From: MPNO01 sp965205995
GTDB lineage: Bacteria; Pseudomonadota; Alphaproteobacteria; MPNO01
Reading direction: 5' to 3'
DNA length: 64,000 nucleotides
NCBI GenBank assembly: GCA_965205995.1
Contig: OZ242200.1
Span: 3,844,001-3,908,000 of the forward strand
The notes below the pieces were generated by a model that was not told the DNA's origin, did not search any database, and saw only the letters and a list, made by a program, of their open reading frames with translations. Shown in pieces: positions 45,153-53,421 of this stretch; the first letter of the stretch is position 1, and each line of letters begins with the position of its first letter. Position numbers and translations under genes: made by a program.

Positions 45153-45631
45153 GGCGCGGAGGCTCTTTTCTCGTTGCCGTTCGGTGCGATCCTAGCACGC
45201 TCCACACTAGATGTCGATCGCGTTTCCCGGTTACCCACAAAATCTTGTAGGCGCTCGGCGAGCGCATCGAGGTCGACGGTCTCGCACTGCCAAATCGTCA
45301 TCACGCTCCATCCCAGCGAACGCAGTTGTTCTTCTTTTGTTCTATCACGCTCCCGGTTTTTGTCAACCTTGGGTTGCCAGTAATCGAGCCGCGACTTGGG
45401 CAGGCGCCCCTTCGGGCAGCCGTGGCCGTGCCAGAAACAGCCATGCACGAAGATCGCCTTGCGCCGGGAAATAAAGGCGATATCGGGTTTGCCGGGGAGA
45501 TCCTTGCGGTGCAGCCGGTAGCGATAGCCCATGCCGTGCAGGAGCCGGCGCACCGCCAGTTCCGGCCCGGTGTTCTTGCTCTTGACCGACTGCATGATGC
45601 GCCGGCGCTGTTCCGGGGTGCGGGTGTCCAT
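45149..45631 (-). CDS. vsr: Very short patch repair (Vsr) endonuclease
   Basis: 160 residues: MQSVKSKNTGPELAVRRLLHGMGYRYRLH at the start, catalytic Asp in GKPDIAF near 51, FVHGCFWHGHGC near 61-72 (zinc and active-site residues) and the closing WQCET near 114. Vsr nicks T:G mismatches arising at methylated C, and in some defence systems a Vsr-fold enzyme serves as the nuclease. It heads the operon vsr-methyltransferase. Length and residues look intact. Confidence 0.95.
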   Translation of the reverse strand: MDTRTPEQRRRIMQSVKSKNTGPELAVRRLLHGMGYRYRLHRKDLPGKPDIAFISRRKAIFVHGCFWHGHGCPKGRLPKSRLDYWQPKVDKNRERDRTKEEQLRSLGWSVMTIWQCETVDLDALAERLQDFVGNRETRSTSSVERARIAPNGNEKRASAP

Positions 45632-45709
45632 CGCGACAAATCTTCCGCCGGCCGGTTTCCGTGCTGAAATGCGACGATATCTGTACAGGCTTTCGCGCCC
45701 CTGGGCGAG

Positions 45710-45868
45710 GCCGATCGCCGGTCGGCGGAGACGGCTTTGCGGCTCGCGCGCGCTTTCGGCACCGATGCGCGGAGCTGGATGAACCTCCAGCGGAACTACG
45801 CGCTCGAACGCGCGGCGCGGGACAAGGCTGCGGCGCTCGACGCCATCCGTCCGCGCCAGGCGGGGTGA
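45710..45868 (+). pseudogene. HigA antitoxin, C-terminal fragment
   Basis: 53 codons in one frame read ADRRSAETALRLARAFGTDARSWMNLQRNYALERAA..., the C-terminal half of a HigA-type antitoxin with the [SF]WMNLQ signature. The DNA-binding half and a start are missing. It lies in the 336-bp stretch between vsr and the Sel1 gene. Confidence 0.7.
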
Positions 45869-45881
45869 GCGCGCGGCGGGT

Positions 45882-45942
45882 CCCTCGATACGGCCCCTTC
45901 GACAGGCTCAGGGCAGGCTCTTCGGGCCTGCTCGGGATGAGG
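45882..45942. repeat. Dispersed palindromic repeat, copy 6 (long-loop form)
   Basis: One unit, CCCTCGATACGGCC to GCTCGGGATGAGG, with an extra nested segment (CTTCGACAGGCTCAGGGCAGG) in place of the short loop. Confidence 0.8.
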
Positions 45943-45967
45943 AAATTTTGCCCCGCCCCCGCCCCCG

Positions 45968-46426
45968 CTACCGCGCCGCCGTCCGCTCCCGGATGCGCTT
46001 CCCGAGGCGGGCGGCCAGCGCCCACCCTTCGATGAGATCGCCGGTGCTCATCCCGCGCCGGATGATGGTCAGGTTATCCTTGGCGGTCTCGTTGCCCTGT
46101 CCGGCGGCGAGGCCGGTCCAGGCATAGGCCCGCGCGTCGTCCCGCTCGACGCCGTTGCCATTGGCGTAGAGGGCGCCGAGATTGATCTGGGCTAATGTAT
46201 CTCCCTGCTCGGCCGCCTTGCGGAACCAGCCGGCGGCCTGGCGGGCGTCCTTCGACACGATGTCGCCCTCGAAATAGATAAGCCCCATCCGGAACTGGGC
46301 GTCGGCATGCCCCTTGCCCGCCCGCTCGACCACGGCGAACAAATCCTCGGCGGGGGCCGGCGCCGGCGCCTGAACCAGGACCGCCAGGATCGGGATGAGA
46401 AGCGCCCGCCTGCCACGTCTCGCCAT
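45968..46426 (-). CDS. Sel1-repeat secreted protein
   Basis: 152 residues. A signal peptide (about 1-26, ending APAPAPA) precedes two Sel1-like repeats (ADAQFRMGLIYFEGD... and TLAQINLGALYANGNGV...). Sel1 proteins are periplasmic scaffolds for protein interactions. No partner is visible. Confidence 0.85.
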   Translation of the reverse strand: MARRGRRALLIPILAVLVQAPAPAPAEDLFAVVERAGKGHADAQFRMGLIYFEGDIVSKDARQAAGWFRKAAEQGDTLAQINLGALYANGNGVERDDARAYAWTGLAAGQGNETAKDNLTIIRRGMSTGDLIEGWALAARLGKRIRERTAAR

Positions 46427-46543
46427 GCCGCAACCTCCCGCAAGAAAACCCGGTACGGGTGATAACCTTTTCGGGACCTCTATTATAAGCTGATTCGGTG
46501 GGGCGCCCGCCTTTGTCTCCGCCGGAGCGCATCCAGCGCCCGG

Positions 46544-46608
46544 CGCTACTCAGGGTGAGGGATTCTTGATCCTCATCCCGAGTAGGCGCGCCAGCGCCGT
46601 ATCGAGGG
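46544..46608. repeat. Dispersed palindromic repeat, copy 7 (inverted pair)
   Basis: CTACTCAGGGTGAGG faces CCTCATCCCGAGTAG across a 10-base loop, then the second unit continues to CGTATCGAGGG. It stands right after the porin-type gene end (46616) and can act as its terminator. Confidence 0.85.
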
Positions 46609-46615
46609 ACGCCCC

Positions 46616-47425
46616 CTAGAACCGGTAGCGGACGCCGATTTCGAGGAAGTGGACCCGCAAGCCGCTCGCCACCTTGACGGTGCCCGCGGCGTTCTTGGCG
46701 TCGAACTCGAGGTCGTTGGCGGTCTGGAACCGATAGCCCGCCTGGAGGGTGACGTTGTCGTTGAGCCGGTACCCCACCCCGGCGCCGAAATGGTAGGCGA
46801 GCACGGTGTCGGTCGTCGAGATTTCCGGCACGTCGTTCAGCGGAACCCCAGGAGGCGGCGGCTGAGGCGAGGCCGCCAGGATGGCGCGGAACAGGGCGTT
46901 GGAGTCGTAGTCCAAGTCGCCCTGGTCGACCCGGATGAAGCCGAGCCCGCCGCCGATATACGGGATCCAGTCGGACCCCGTGTCGATGTCGTACCAGACA
47001 CTCGCGAAGCCGCCGAGCTGGTCGGCGGTGCCGGATATCGGGACGTCCACCTTGCCGACGCCGGGAGCGTCGGTATAGGTCACTTTGGAGACCTCCGCCC
47101 TGGCGAAGAACATCTCGCCCTCGACGCGGAGTCCCCCGCCGAACTCGTAGCCCACCACGCCGGCGACCTTGAACCCGGTATCGTATTCGGAGGTGGACTT
47201 GGCCTTGTAGGGCTGGGGCGGGACTGGAGAGAATGGTGACTGGCTCCCCGTCGTCGTCGAGTCCGTGTCGTCGATGAACATCACCGGGACGTTCAGCCCG
47301 ACATAGAATTTGCCGTCCTGCGCGCGCGCGTCCGGCGCCGCCGCGAGCGCCGCCGCGAGACCGAGCGCCAATACCAGCGCGGCCGTCCCCCGGCCGGTCG
47401 CTGTCCGAGCGAAAATACGTCCCAT
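46616..47425 (-). CDS. Outer-membrane beta-barrel protein
   Basis: 269 residues: signal peptide 1-38 (cleavage near DARAQ), then a small barrel of the OmpA/porin opacity type with YVGLNVPVMF, GVVGYEFGGGLRVEGEM, IPYIGGGLGF and a final strand ending VRYRF, the C-terminal aromatic needed for outer-membrane insertion. GGAGGAG precedes the ATG at 47425. Function beyond a surface protein is not assignable. Confidence 0.85.
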   Translation of the reverse strand: MGRIFARTATGRGTAALVLALGLAAALAAAPDARAQDGKFYVGLNVPVMFIDDTDSTTTGSQSPFSPVPPQPYKAKSTSEYDTGFKVAGVVGYEFGGGLRVEGEMFFARAEVSKVTYTDAPGVGKVDVPISGTADQLGGFASVWYDIDTGSDWIPYIGGGLGFIRVDQGDLDYDSNALFRAILAASPQPPPPGVPLNDVPEISTTDTVLAYHFGAGVGYRLNDNVTLQAGYRFQTANDLEFDAKNAAGTVKVASGLRVHFLEIGVRYRF

Positions 47426-47544
47426 GCCGTACTCCTCCCGTCCGGTGGCTCTTGGCGTGTGTTCACGCGTTCGTGAGCCTACCAGCCATGCCGGGAATCG
47501 GCCAACACCCAACCGGGGCGGCGTATCGTCCGAAATCGCGGCCC

Positions 47545-49155
47545 TCACCCGGCGGCGGTTGCCGCCCGGGCGCGAAGCTCCGAGCGCAGCAGCTTGCCGT
47601 TGACGGTCTTCGGCAATGCGTCGAGGAAATCGATGGCGCGCGGATACATGTAGGGCGCAGCGGTCGCCTTGACATGCGCCTGGAGCGCCGCCGCCAGGCC
47701 CTCCCCCGCCGCGTGGCCCGGCGCGGCGACGACATAGGCCTTGACGATCGCATCGCGCACGCCGGTGGGATCGGGCGCCGGCACGCAGGCGCATTCGAGC
47801 ACCGCCTCGTGGCGCAGCAGCGCCGTCTCCACCTCGATCGGCGAGATGTTGTAGCCGGCCGAGACGATCATGTCGTCATGCCGCCCGACATAATGGAAGA
47901 AGCCGTCCGAATCCCTGGTGACCAGATCGGGAAAGACGTTCCAGCCGCCTCGGACCAGCTCGCGCTGGCGCTCCGGGTTGCGCCAGTAGACGGTGCCGGT
48001 GCAGCCCCGGACCGCCATCAGCCCGCGCTCGCCGTCGGCCAGCGGGGCGAGGGTATCGGGGTCCAGCACCGCGACCTCGTAGCCGGGGGCGGCGCGGCCC
48101 AGCGTCCCCGACCGCGCCTCGCGGCCGGGCTCGCTGGTGGCGATGAAGCAGTGGAACATCTCGGTGGTGCCGATGAACTGCTCCAGCACCAGCCCGCTGG
48201 CGGCGCGCCACAGCGACTCGGTCTCGGGCGACAGCGGCTCGCCGCCGGTCATCGAGCGCCGCAGGCTGGCCAGCCGGTCCGGCTCGAGCGCCGCCGCCAT
48301 CAGCCGGTAATAGGAGACCACGGCCGAGAACAGGGTGACGCCGTAAAGCTCGATCGCCGCGAGCGACGCCGCCACCGACTTGTCGGGCTCCAGCACCGCG
48401 GCCGAGCCGAAGCGGGCCGGGAAGACCACGCTCAGCCCGTAGCCGAGCGCGAACGGAACCGAAGGCGGGCCGCCGATCACGTCGTCCGGGGTCGGGCCGA
48501 TGCAATGCTTCCAGTAGGAATCGGCGGCGGCGATCATGTCGCGGTGGCAATGGCAGGTCCCCTTGGGCCGCCCGGTCGAGCCCGAGGTGTAGAGGATCAG
48601 GGTGAGCGCCTCCGCCTCGCTGTCGAAATACTCCGGCGCGGGCGCCGTCTCCGGCAGCAGCGCGGCGAGCGAGGGGGCATCGCCGTCGACCGTCGCCAGC
48701 GTCACGCCCGAAGTCAGGGCGACCGCCGCCGTCATCTCGTCGCCGAGGGCGGCGCTGGTCAGGGCGAATCTTGCGCCCGAATCCTCGATCCGCCAGGCGA
48801 GGTCGGCGGCGCGGAGCTGGACATAGGTCGGGATCGGCACCGCGCCGATGGCATGCAGGGCGAACAGCACATAGACCAGGTTCGGGGTATCGGCGATGCG
48901 CACCACGACGCGGTCTCCCGGGGCGACGCCGAGCGCGCGCATCGCCGCCGCGTGGCGGTGGACGGATGCGTGCAGCGCGCGGTAGTCGATCGCCTCGCCC
49001 CGGTGGAAATAGGCAATTCGCCCGCCCCAGCCGGACTCGAGCGCGCCTTCGAGCAGGATTTCGGCCACGTTCATGCGGGCGGGGTAGTCGAGCCCCAGGT
49101 CGAAACGGAGGTCGGGGCGCGCGTCCTCGGGGCAGAGGTCGCGGTATTTGTTCAT
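47545..49155 (-). CDS. AMP-dependent acyl/aryl-CoA ligase
   Basis: 536 residues of the ANL superfamily. The P-loop-like LYTSGSTGRPKGT lies near 184-196, GTTEMFH near 327, the hinge RHDDMIVSAGYNISP near 430 and the C-terminal catalytic Lys in KTVNGKLLRSEL near 522. It activates a carboxylate as CoA thioester; similarity in layout to benzoate/aminobenzoate-CoA ligases suggests an aromatic acid (inference). Only 5 bases separate it from the maleate-isomerase-type gene upstream, so they are an operon. Confidence 0.92.
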   Translation of the reverse strand: MNKYRDLCPEDARPDLRFDLGLDYPARMNVAEILLEGALESGWGGRIAYFHRGEAIDYRALHASVHRHAAAMRALGVAPGDRVVVRIADTPNLVYVLFALHAIGAVPIPTYVQLRAADLAWRIEDSGARFALTSAALGDEMTAAVALTSGVTLATVDGDAPSLAALLPETAPAPEYFDSEAEALTLILYTSGSTGRPKGTCHCHRDMIAAADSYWKHCIGPTPDDVIGGPPSVPFALGYGLSVVFPARFGSAAVLEPDKSVAASLAAIELYGVTLFSAVVSYYRLMAAALEPDRLASLRRSMTGGEPLSPETESLWRAASGLVLEQFIGTTEMFHCFIATSEPGREARSGTLGRAAPGYEVAVLDPDTLAPLADGERGLMAVRGCTGTVYWRNPERQRELVRGGWNVFPDLVTRDSDGFFHYVGRHDDMIVSAGYNISPIEVETALLRHEAVLECACVPAPDPTGVRDAIVKAYVVAAPGHAAGEGLAAALQAHVKATAAPYMYPRAIDFLDALPKTVNGKLLRSELRARAATAAG

Positions 49156-49160
49156 CCGGG

Positions 49161-49883
49161 CTATGCGCGGCCGAGCGTATCCATCAGCCTTCCGTAGCCC
49201 GGCACCGGATCGCGGATATCCAGCCGCTTGAGGCTGTGCCAGACCATCGCCTGGTTGCTGGTGACCACCGGCTTGCCGAGGTCGCGTTCGAGCGGCTCGA
49301 TCGCCTCGGCGGCGCGGATCGCGGTGCAGGAGATGAAATAGGCGTCGGCGGCCTCGTCGCGCTGGCGCCTCACCCGGCGGTACCACTCGCCGGGCTCGAC
49401 CGCGATCATCCGGGTGCCGCTGCCCGAGATGCCCATCCCGGTCTCGCTCAGGACCGAGATCTGGTGGCTCTCCAGATAGGCGATCTCGCGGTCGTTGGTC
49501 GCCTGGGTATAGGGGGTGGTGAGCGCGATCCGGCGCACCTCCAGCGTGTCGAAGGCGTCCAGCACCGCCTTGGACGTAGACGTCGCGGGGGTTCCGGTCT
49601 TCTTCTCGATGCGCTCGATGATCTCGTCGTCGAAGCCGTTGCGGAACATCGACGCCGCGGTGCAGTGGAAGACGATCAGGTCGACCTCGGCGTCGGCGAG
49701 CAGGCTCGCGCCCTCCTCCACCCCCTCGGCCATCCCGATGATGTCCGCGTCGGTCGAGCCGGAAAGCCGGAGCCGCGTGGTGTGGACCGAAACCCCGTCC
49801 GGCGTTATCGCCTGGACCAGCGGTTCGGCGGCGGAATTGACCGAGGGCAGCAGCATGCCGATGCGGGCGCGCCAACCGTACAT
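49161..49883 (-). CDS. Maleate cis-trans isomerase/Asp-Glu racemase family protein
   Basis: 240 residues of the Asp/Glu/hydantoin racemase superfamily. The two catalytic cysteines are in VFHCTAASMF (Cys74) and FISCTAIR (Cys186). Relatives include maleate isomerase and arylmalonate decarboxylase. AGGAG stands 8 bases before the ATG at 49883. It is cotranscribed with the CoA ligase. Confidence 0.88.
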   Translation of the reverse strand: MYGWRARIGMLLPSVNSAAEPLVQAITPDGVSVHTTRLRLSGSTDADIIGMAEGVEEGASLLADAEVDLIVFHCTAASMFRNGFDDEIIERIEKKTGTPATSTSKAVLDAFDTLEVRRIALTTPYTQATNDREIAYLESHQISVLSETGMGISGSGTRMIAVEPGEWYRRVRRQRDEAADAYFISCTAIRAAEAIEPLERDLGKPVVTSNQAMVWHSLKRLDIRDPVPGYGRLMDTLGRA

Positions 49884-49929
49884 TCGAAGCTCCTTCGTGG
49901 GTGCTGCGCCGAGCCTCGCATCTCGCCCG

Positions 49930-50847
49930 TCATCGGGCAAGCCGCCGCGCGTCGCCGAGGGCGACCGCCGCCAGCCCGGTGACGATCAGGGCGAGGCCGG
50001 CGAGGTTGGTCGCCGTCAGCGCCTCGCCGAGGATCGCCGCCGAGGCCAGCATTCCCGCCACCGGGGTCGCGAGGAACATGAGCGAGGCGGTGATCGCCGG
50101 CAGCGACCGGGCGATCGCCACGGCGCCGAGGATGGTGAGCGCCGTCGCCACCGGACCGGCATAGAGCAGCAGCCAGAACAGCGTCATCGACCAGCGCACG
50201 GTCTCGCCGGCCTCGACCACCAGCGCCAGCGGCGCGGCGACCAAAGTCGCGGCGAGAAGCTGCCAGGGGGCGAGCTCGAACGGGCTCAGCCGCCAGACAT
50301 GGCGCCGCATGTGCAGGATCGTGATCGACCACACCATCGACGCCGCGACGAGCAGCAAATTGCCGTAGACCGCATCGCCCCTCGACCAGTCGAAGCCGAT
50401 CGGGTTGAACATCACGGCGAGCCCGCCGAGGCCGAGCGCCAGCCCGGCCGCCTTGAGCCGGGTCAGCCGCTCGCCGAACAGGATAATCGCCGCCGGCGTC
50501 ACCCAGAGCGGGGTGATGAAGGAAAGGAGCGACGCGCGCCCGGCCTCGGCGAATTCGAGGCCCATGATGGTCATCGCCGGGTAGATCCCCATCATCAGCA
50601 CGCCGATCGAGAGCACCGCCGGCATGTCGTGGCGTCCCGGCAGCCGCAGCTTGCCCAGTATCGCCAGCGCCGCGAACAGGCAGAGCGCGGTCGAGCCCAT
50701 GCGGACGCAGCTCAGCCAGACCGGCGGAATCGAGCCCAGCGCGATCTTCAGCAGCGGCCAGTTGACCCCCCAGACCGGCAGGCAGAGCGCCAGCAGCCCG
50801 TAGGCGGCGCCGGCGCCGAGCGGCTTGTGGGTCGCCGGTGCGGTCAA
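49930..50847 (-). CDS. EamA/DMT family transporter
   Basis: 305 residues with about ten membrane segments in two EamA repeats (first WGVNWPLLKIAL near 26, second beginning near 155). It belongs to the drug/metabolite transporter family and is probably an exporter of small metabolites. The start is a TTG at 50847 overlapping the TGA of the upstream cupin gene (TTGA), so it is coupled to it. Confidence 0.87.
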   Translation of the reverse strand: MTAPATHKPLGAGAAYGLLALCLPVWGVNWPLLKIALGSIPPVWLSCVRMGSTALCLFAALAILGKLRLPGRHDMPAVLSIGVLMMGIYPAMTIMGLEFAEAGRASLLSFITPLWVTPAAIILFGERLTRLKAAGLALGLGGLAVMFNPIGFDWSRGDAVYGNLLLVAASMVWSITILHMRRHVWRLSPFELAPWQLLAATLVAAPLALVVEAGETVRWSMTLFWLLLYAGPVATALTILGAVAIARSLPAITASLMFLATPVAGMLASAAILGEALTATNLAGLALIVTGLAAVALGDARRLAR

Positions 50848-51326
50848 TAGGGCGTGCCGTCGCGCCGCGTGAAGTGCCTGGCCGGCGCGCCGACCCTCTT
50901 GTAGAGGACCAGGTCGTCCTCGCTGTAATGCACCCGGTCGGCCGGCGCCCTTGTGCCGACCTCAATGAACACCGCGTCGCGGCCGGTGCGGTTCTCCAGC
51001 CGGTGGCCGTCGCCGCCGCCGGCCGGGAACCCGGCGACGTGGCCGGGGCCGAGCTGCTGTTCGCCCGAATCGCAGACCAGCGTGGGTTCGCCTGAGACGA
51101 TGTAGATGAACTCGTCCTCGCCGGTATGCCAATGGCGCAGCGCCGAGACCGCCCCCGGCGCGAGCCGGCTCAGATTGACGCCGAACTGGGTCAGCCCGAG
51201 CGCCTCGCCGAGCGCCTTGCGGTGCTTGCCGGCGAGCGCCTTGTCCCAGGGCGCGGGGTAGGGCTGGCGCTCCTCCCCCGGCACGGTCGCGGGGTCGAGA
51301 GCGGGTGCGCGAAGCTGTTCTGCCAT
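50844..51326 (-). CDS. Cupin domain-containing protein
   Basis: 160 residues. One cupin barrel: HWHTGEDEFIYIVSGEPTLV near 67 (metal-binding His and Glu) and GDGHRLENRT near 109. Relatives act as sugar or keto-acid isomerases or as sensors. It overlaps the EamA gene by 4 bases and follows the hydantoinase genes by 35 bp, so it may belong to the same transcript. Confidence 0.86.
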   Translation of the reverse strand: MAEQLRAPALDPATVPGEERQPYPAPWDKALAGKHRKALGEALGLTQFGVNLSRLAPGAVSALRHWHTGEDEFIYIVSGEPTLVCDSGEQQLGPGHVAGFPAGGGDGHRLENRTGRDAVFIEVGTRAPADRVHYSEDDLVLYKRVGAPARHFTRRDGTPY

Positions 51327-51361
51327 CGGATCTCTCCCTCTATTGCGTCGCCCGCCCTGGT

Positions 51362-53407
51362 CTAGGCCGGGCGGACGATAACGTTGCCCAGGCGGTCGAC
51401 GGTGGCGGCGAGGCCGGGGTCGATGAAGGCGGTCGCGTCGTCCTGTTCGAGGATCGCGGGGCCTTCGACCGTCGCGCCGACGGGCAGCGCGATGCGGTCG
51501 TAGATCGCCGTCTCGTGCCACCCCCCCTCCCACCAGACGCGCCGCGAACCCCGGCGCGCCGCCTCCAGCGTGGCGTCCGGCGCGGGTCCGAGGAGGGCGA
51601 GATCGAATTTGGGCCGGATGCCGATCACCGCCGTCCGCAGCGACAACAGGCGCACGCCGATCCCCTCCAGCACGCGTCCATAGGTCTTGCGGTAGGCGGT
51701 GTCGAACGCGGTTCGGATCATCCCGGCGGAGACATCGGTGGCGCCGCCGGCGAGCCGCGCGGGCAGCGGCACCGGCACGGTGTGGGTCTGGCCGATATAG
51801 GACATGTCGAGCTCGAAGGCGATTTCGAGGCGCTCCAGCTCGGCCCCCGACCGGCGCAGCAGCGCGAGCCCGCGTTCCGCGGTCTCCGCCATCTCGGCAT
51901 CGAGCGCCCGGACATCGAGCGCGTCGACCGGCCGGTTGATGGTGTGGACGAAGTCATGGCGCATGTCGGCGATCACGCAGCCGAGCGCGCTGGTCACCCC
52001 GGGGAAGCGCGGGATCAGCGCGCTGGCGAGCCCGACCTCGCGGATCAGCGCCCCGACATGCAGCGCGCCGCCGCCGCCGAACGGCATCGCCGCGAAGATT
52101 TTCGGGTCGTAGCCGCGCTCGATGGACACCAGCCGGATCGCGCCGGCCATGTTGGAATTGGCGACCTTGACGATCGCCTCGGCGGCCGCCTCGACATCGA
52201 GGCCGAGGGGCGCGGCGACATGCTTGCCGATGGCGGCGGCGGCGGCGTCGACATCGAGCCGGTCGAGACCCCCGCCGATCGGCCGGTCGGGGTTGATCCG
52301 CCCGAGCGCCAGATTGGCGTCGGTCACCGTCGGCCGGTCGTTGCCGCGCCCGTAGCAGGCCGGGCCGGGATCGGCGCCCGCCGATTCGGGGCCGACGGTC
52401 AAATAGCCGCCGCGGTCGACCGCCGCGATGGAGCCGCCGCCGGCCCCGATGGTGGTGATCTCGATCATCGGCGTGCGCACGACGAGGCCGAAATCGATCG
52501 CCGTTTGCAGGCAATAGGCGCTCCTGCCCTCGGCGACCAGGGCGACGTCGAAGCTGGTGCCGCCCATGTCGCAGGTGATCACGTTGGCGAACCCCGCGGC
52601 CTCGGCGATCCGCGCGCCCGCGATCACCCCCGCGGCGGGTCCCGACAGCGTGGTTCGAACCGGGAGAGAGCGCGCCGTGTCGACCGACATCACCCCGCCA
52701 TTGGACTGGACGATCAGCAATTCGGCGTCGATCCCCTGGCGCGCGAACCCGGCCTCGACGCCTTCCAGATAGGCGCCGAAGATCGGCTGCAGGCAGACAT
52801 TGAGCGCCGTCGTCGATGCCCGCTCGAATTCGCGGATTTCGGGCAGGATCAGCGACGAGGCGTTGACATGGGGGTTGGGCCAGACCGCGCGCACCGCCTC
52901 CAGCGCGGCGCGCTCGTTGGCGTCGTTGGCATAGGCGTTGATGAAGACGATGCCGACCGCCTCGCAGCCGCGCTGCTTGAGCGCCAGCGCCGCGCGGGTC
53001 ACCTCGTCGGGATCGACCGGCTTGCGGATGGAGCCGTCGGCGAGCACCCGCTCGTCGACCTCGATCGCCAGGTCGCGGGTCACCACCGGCCGGTAGCTGC
53101 CCCACAGCCCCCAGGTATTGGGCCGGTCGCGCCGGCGCATCTCCAGCACGTCGCGGAAGCCGTTCGTGGTGATCAGCCCGGTGCGCGCCGCCTTCCGTTC
53201 GAGCAGCGCGTTGGTGCCGACGGTGGTGCCGTGGACCACGGACCCGATGGTCGCGGGCTCGGCAACCGAGGTCGCGATCCCTTGCAGAAACCCCTTGGCG
53301 ATGTCGTCCCTGACGGACGGCACCTTGCCGATGCCGAACCGCCCCGTCCGCTCGTCGAGCCAGAACACATCGGTAAAGGTCCCGCCGACATCGACGCCGA
53401 GGCGCAT
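51362..53407 (-). CDS. Hydantoinase/oxoprolinase subunit A (HyuA)
   Basis: 681 residues: the N-terminal actin-like ATPase domain begins RLGVDVGGTFTDVF; HGTTVGTNALLERK near 60, CDMGGTSFDVAL near 280 and GAGGGSIA near 314 are family hallmarks. With HyuB it forms an ATP-dependent hydantoinase or oxoprolinase. The start may be ATG 53407 or a GTG at 53425 that overlaps the hyuB stop; the ATG fits the family N-terminus. Substrate not determinable. Confidence 0.93.
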   Translation of the reverse strand: MRLGVDVGGTFTDVFWLDERTGRFGIGKVPSVRDDIAKGFLQGIATSVAEPATIGSVVHGTTVGTNALLERKAARTGLITTNGFRDVLEMRRRDRPNTWGLWGSYRPVVTRDLAIEVDERVLADGSIRKPVDPDEVTRAALALKQRGCEAVGIVFINAYANDANERAALEAVRAVWPNPHVNASSLILPEIREFERASTTALNVCLQPIFGAYLEGVEAGFARQGIDAELLIVQSNGGVMSVDTARSLPVRTTLSGPAAGVIAGARIAEAAGFANVITCDMGGTSFDVALVAEGRSAYCLQTAIDFGLVVRTPMIEITTIGAGGGSIAAVDRGGYLTVGPESAGADPGPACYGRGNDRPTVTDANLALGRINPDRPIGGGLDRLDVDAAAAAIGKHVAAPLGLDVEAAAEAIVKVANSNMAGAIRLVSIERGYDPKIFAAMPFGGGGALHVGALIREVGLASALIPRFPGVTSALGCVIADMRHDFVHTINRPVDALDVRALDAEMAETAERGLALLRRSGAELERLEIAFELDMSYIGQTHTVPVPLPARLAGGATDVSAGMIRTAFDTAYRKTYGRVLEGIGVRLLSLRTAVIGIRPKFDLALLGPAPDATLEAARRGSRRVWWEGGWHETAIYDRIALPVGATVEGPAILEQDDATAFIDPGLAATVDRLGNVIVRPA

Positions 53408-53421
53408 CCCGCCATTGCCGG

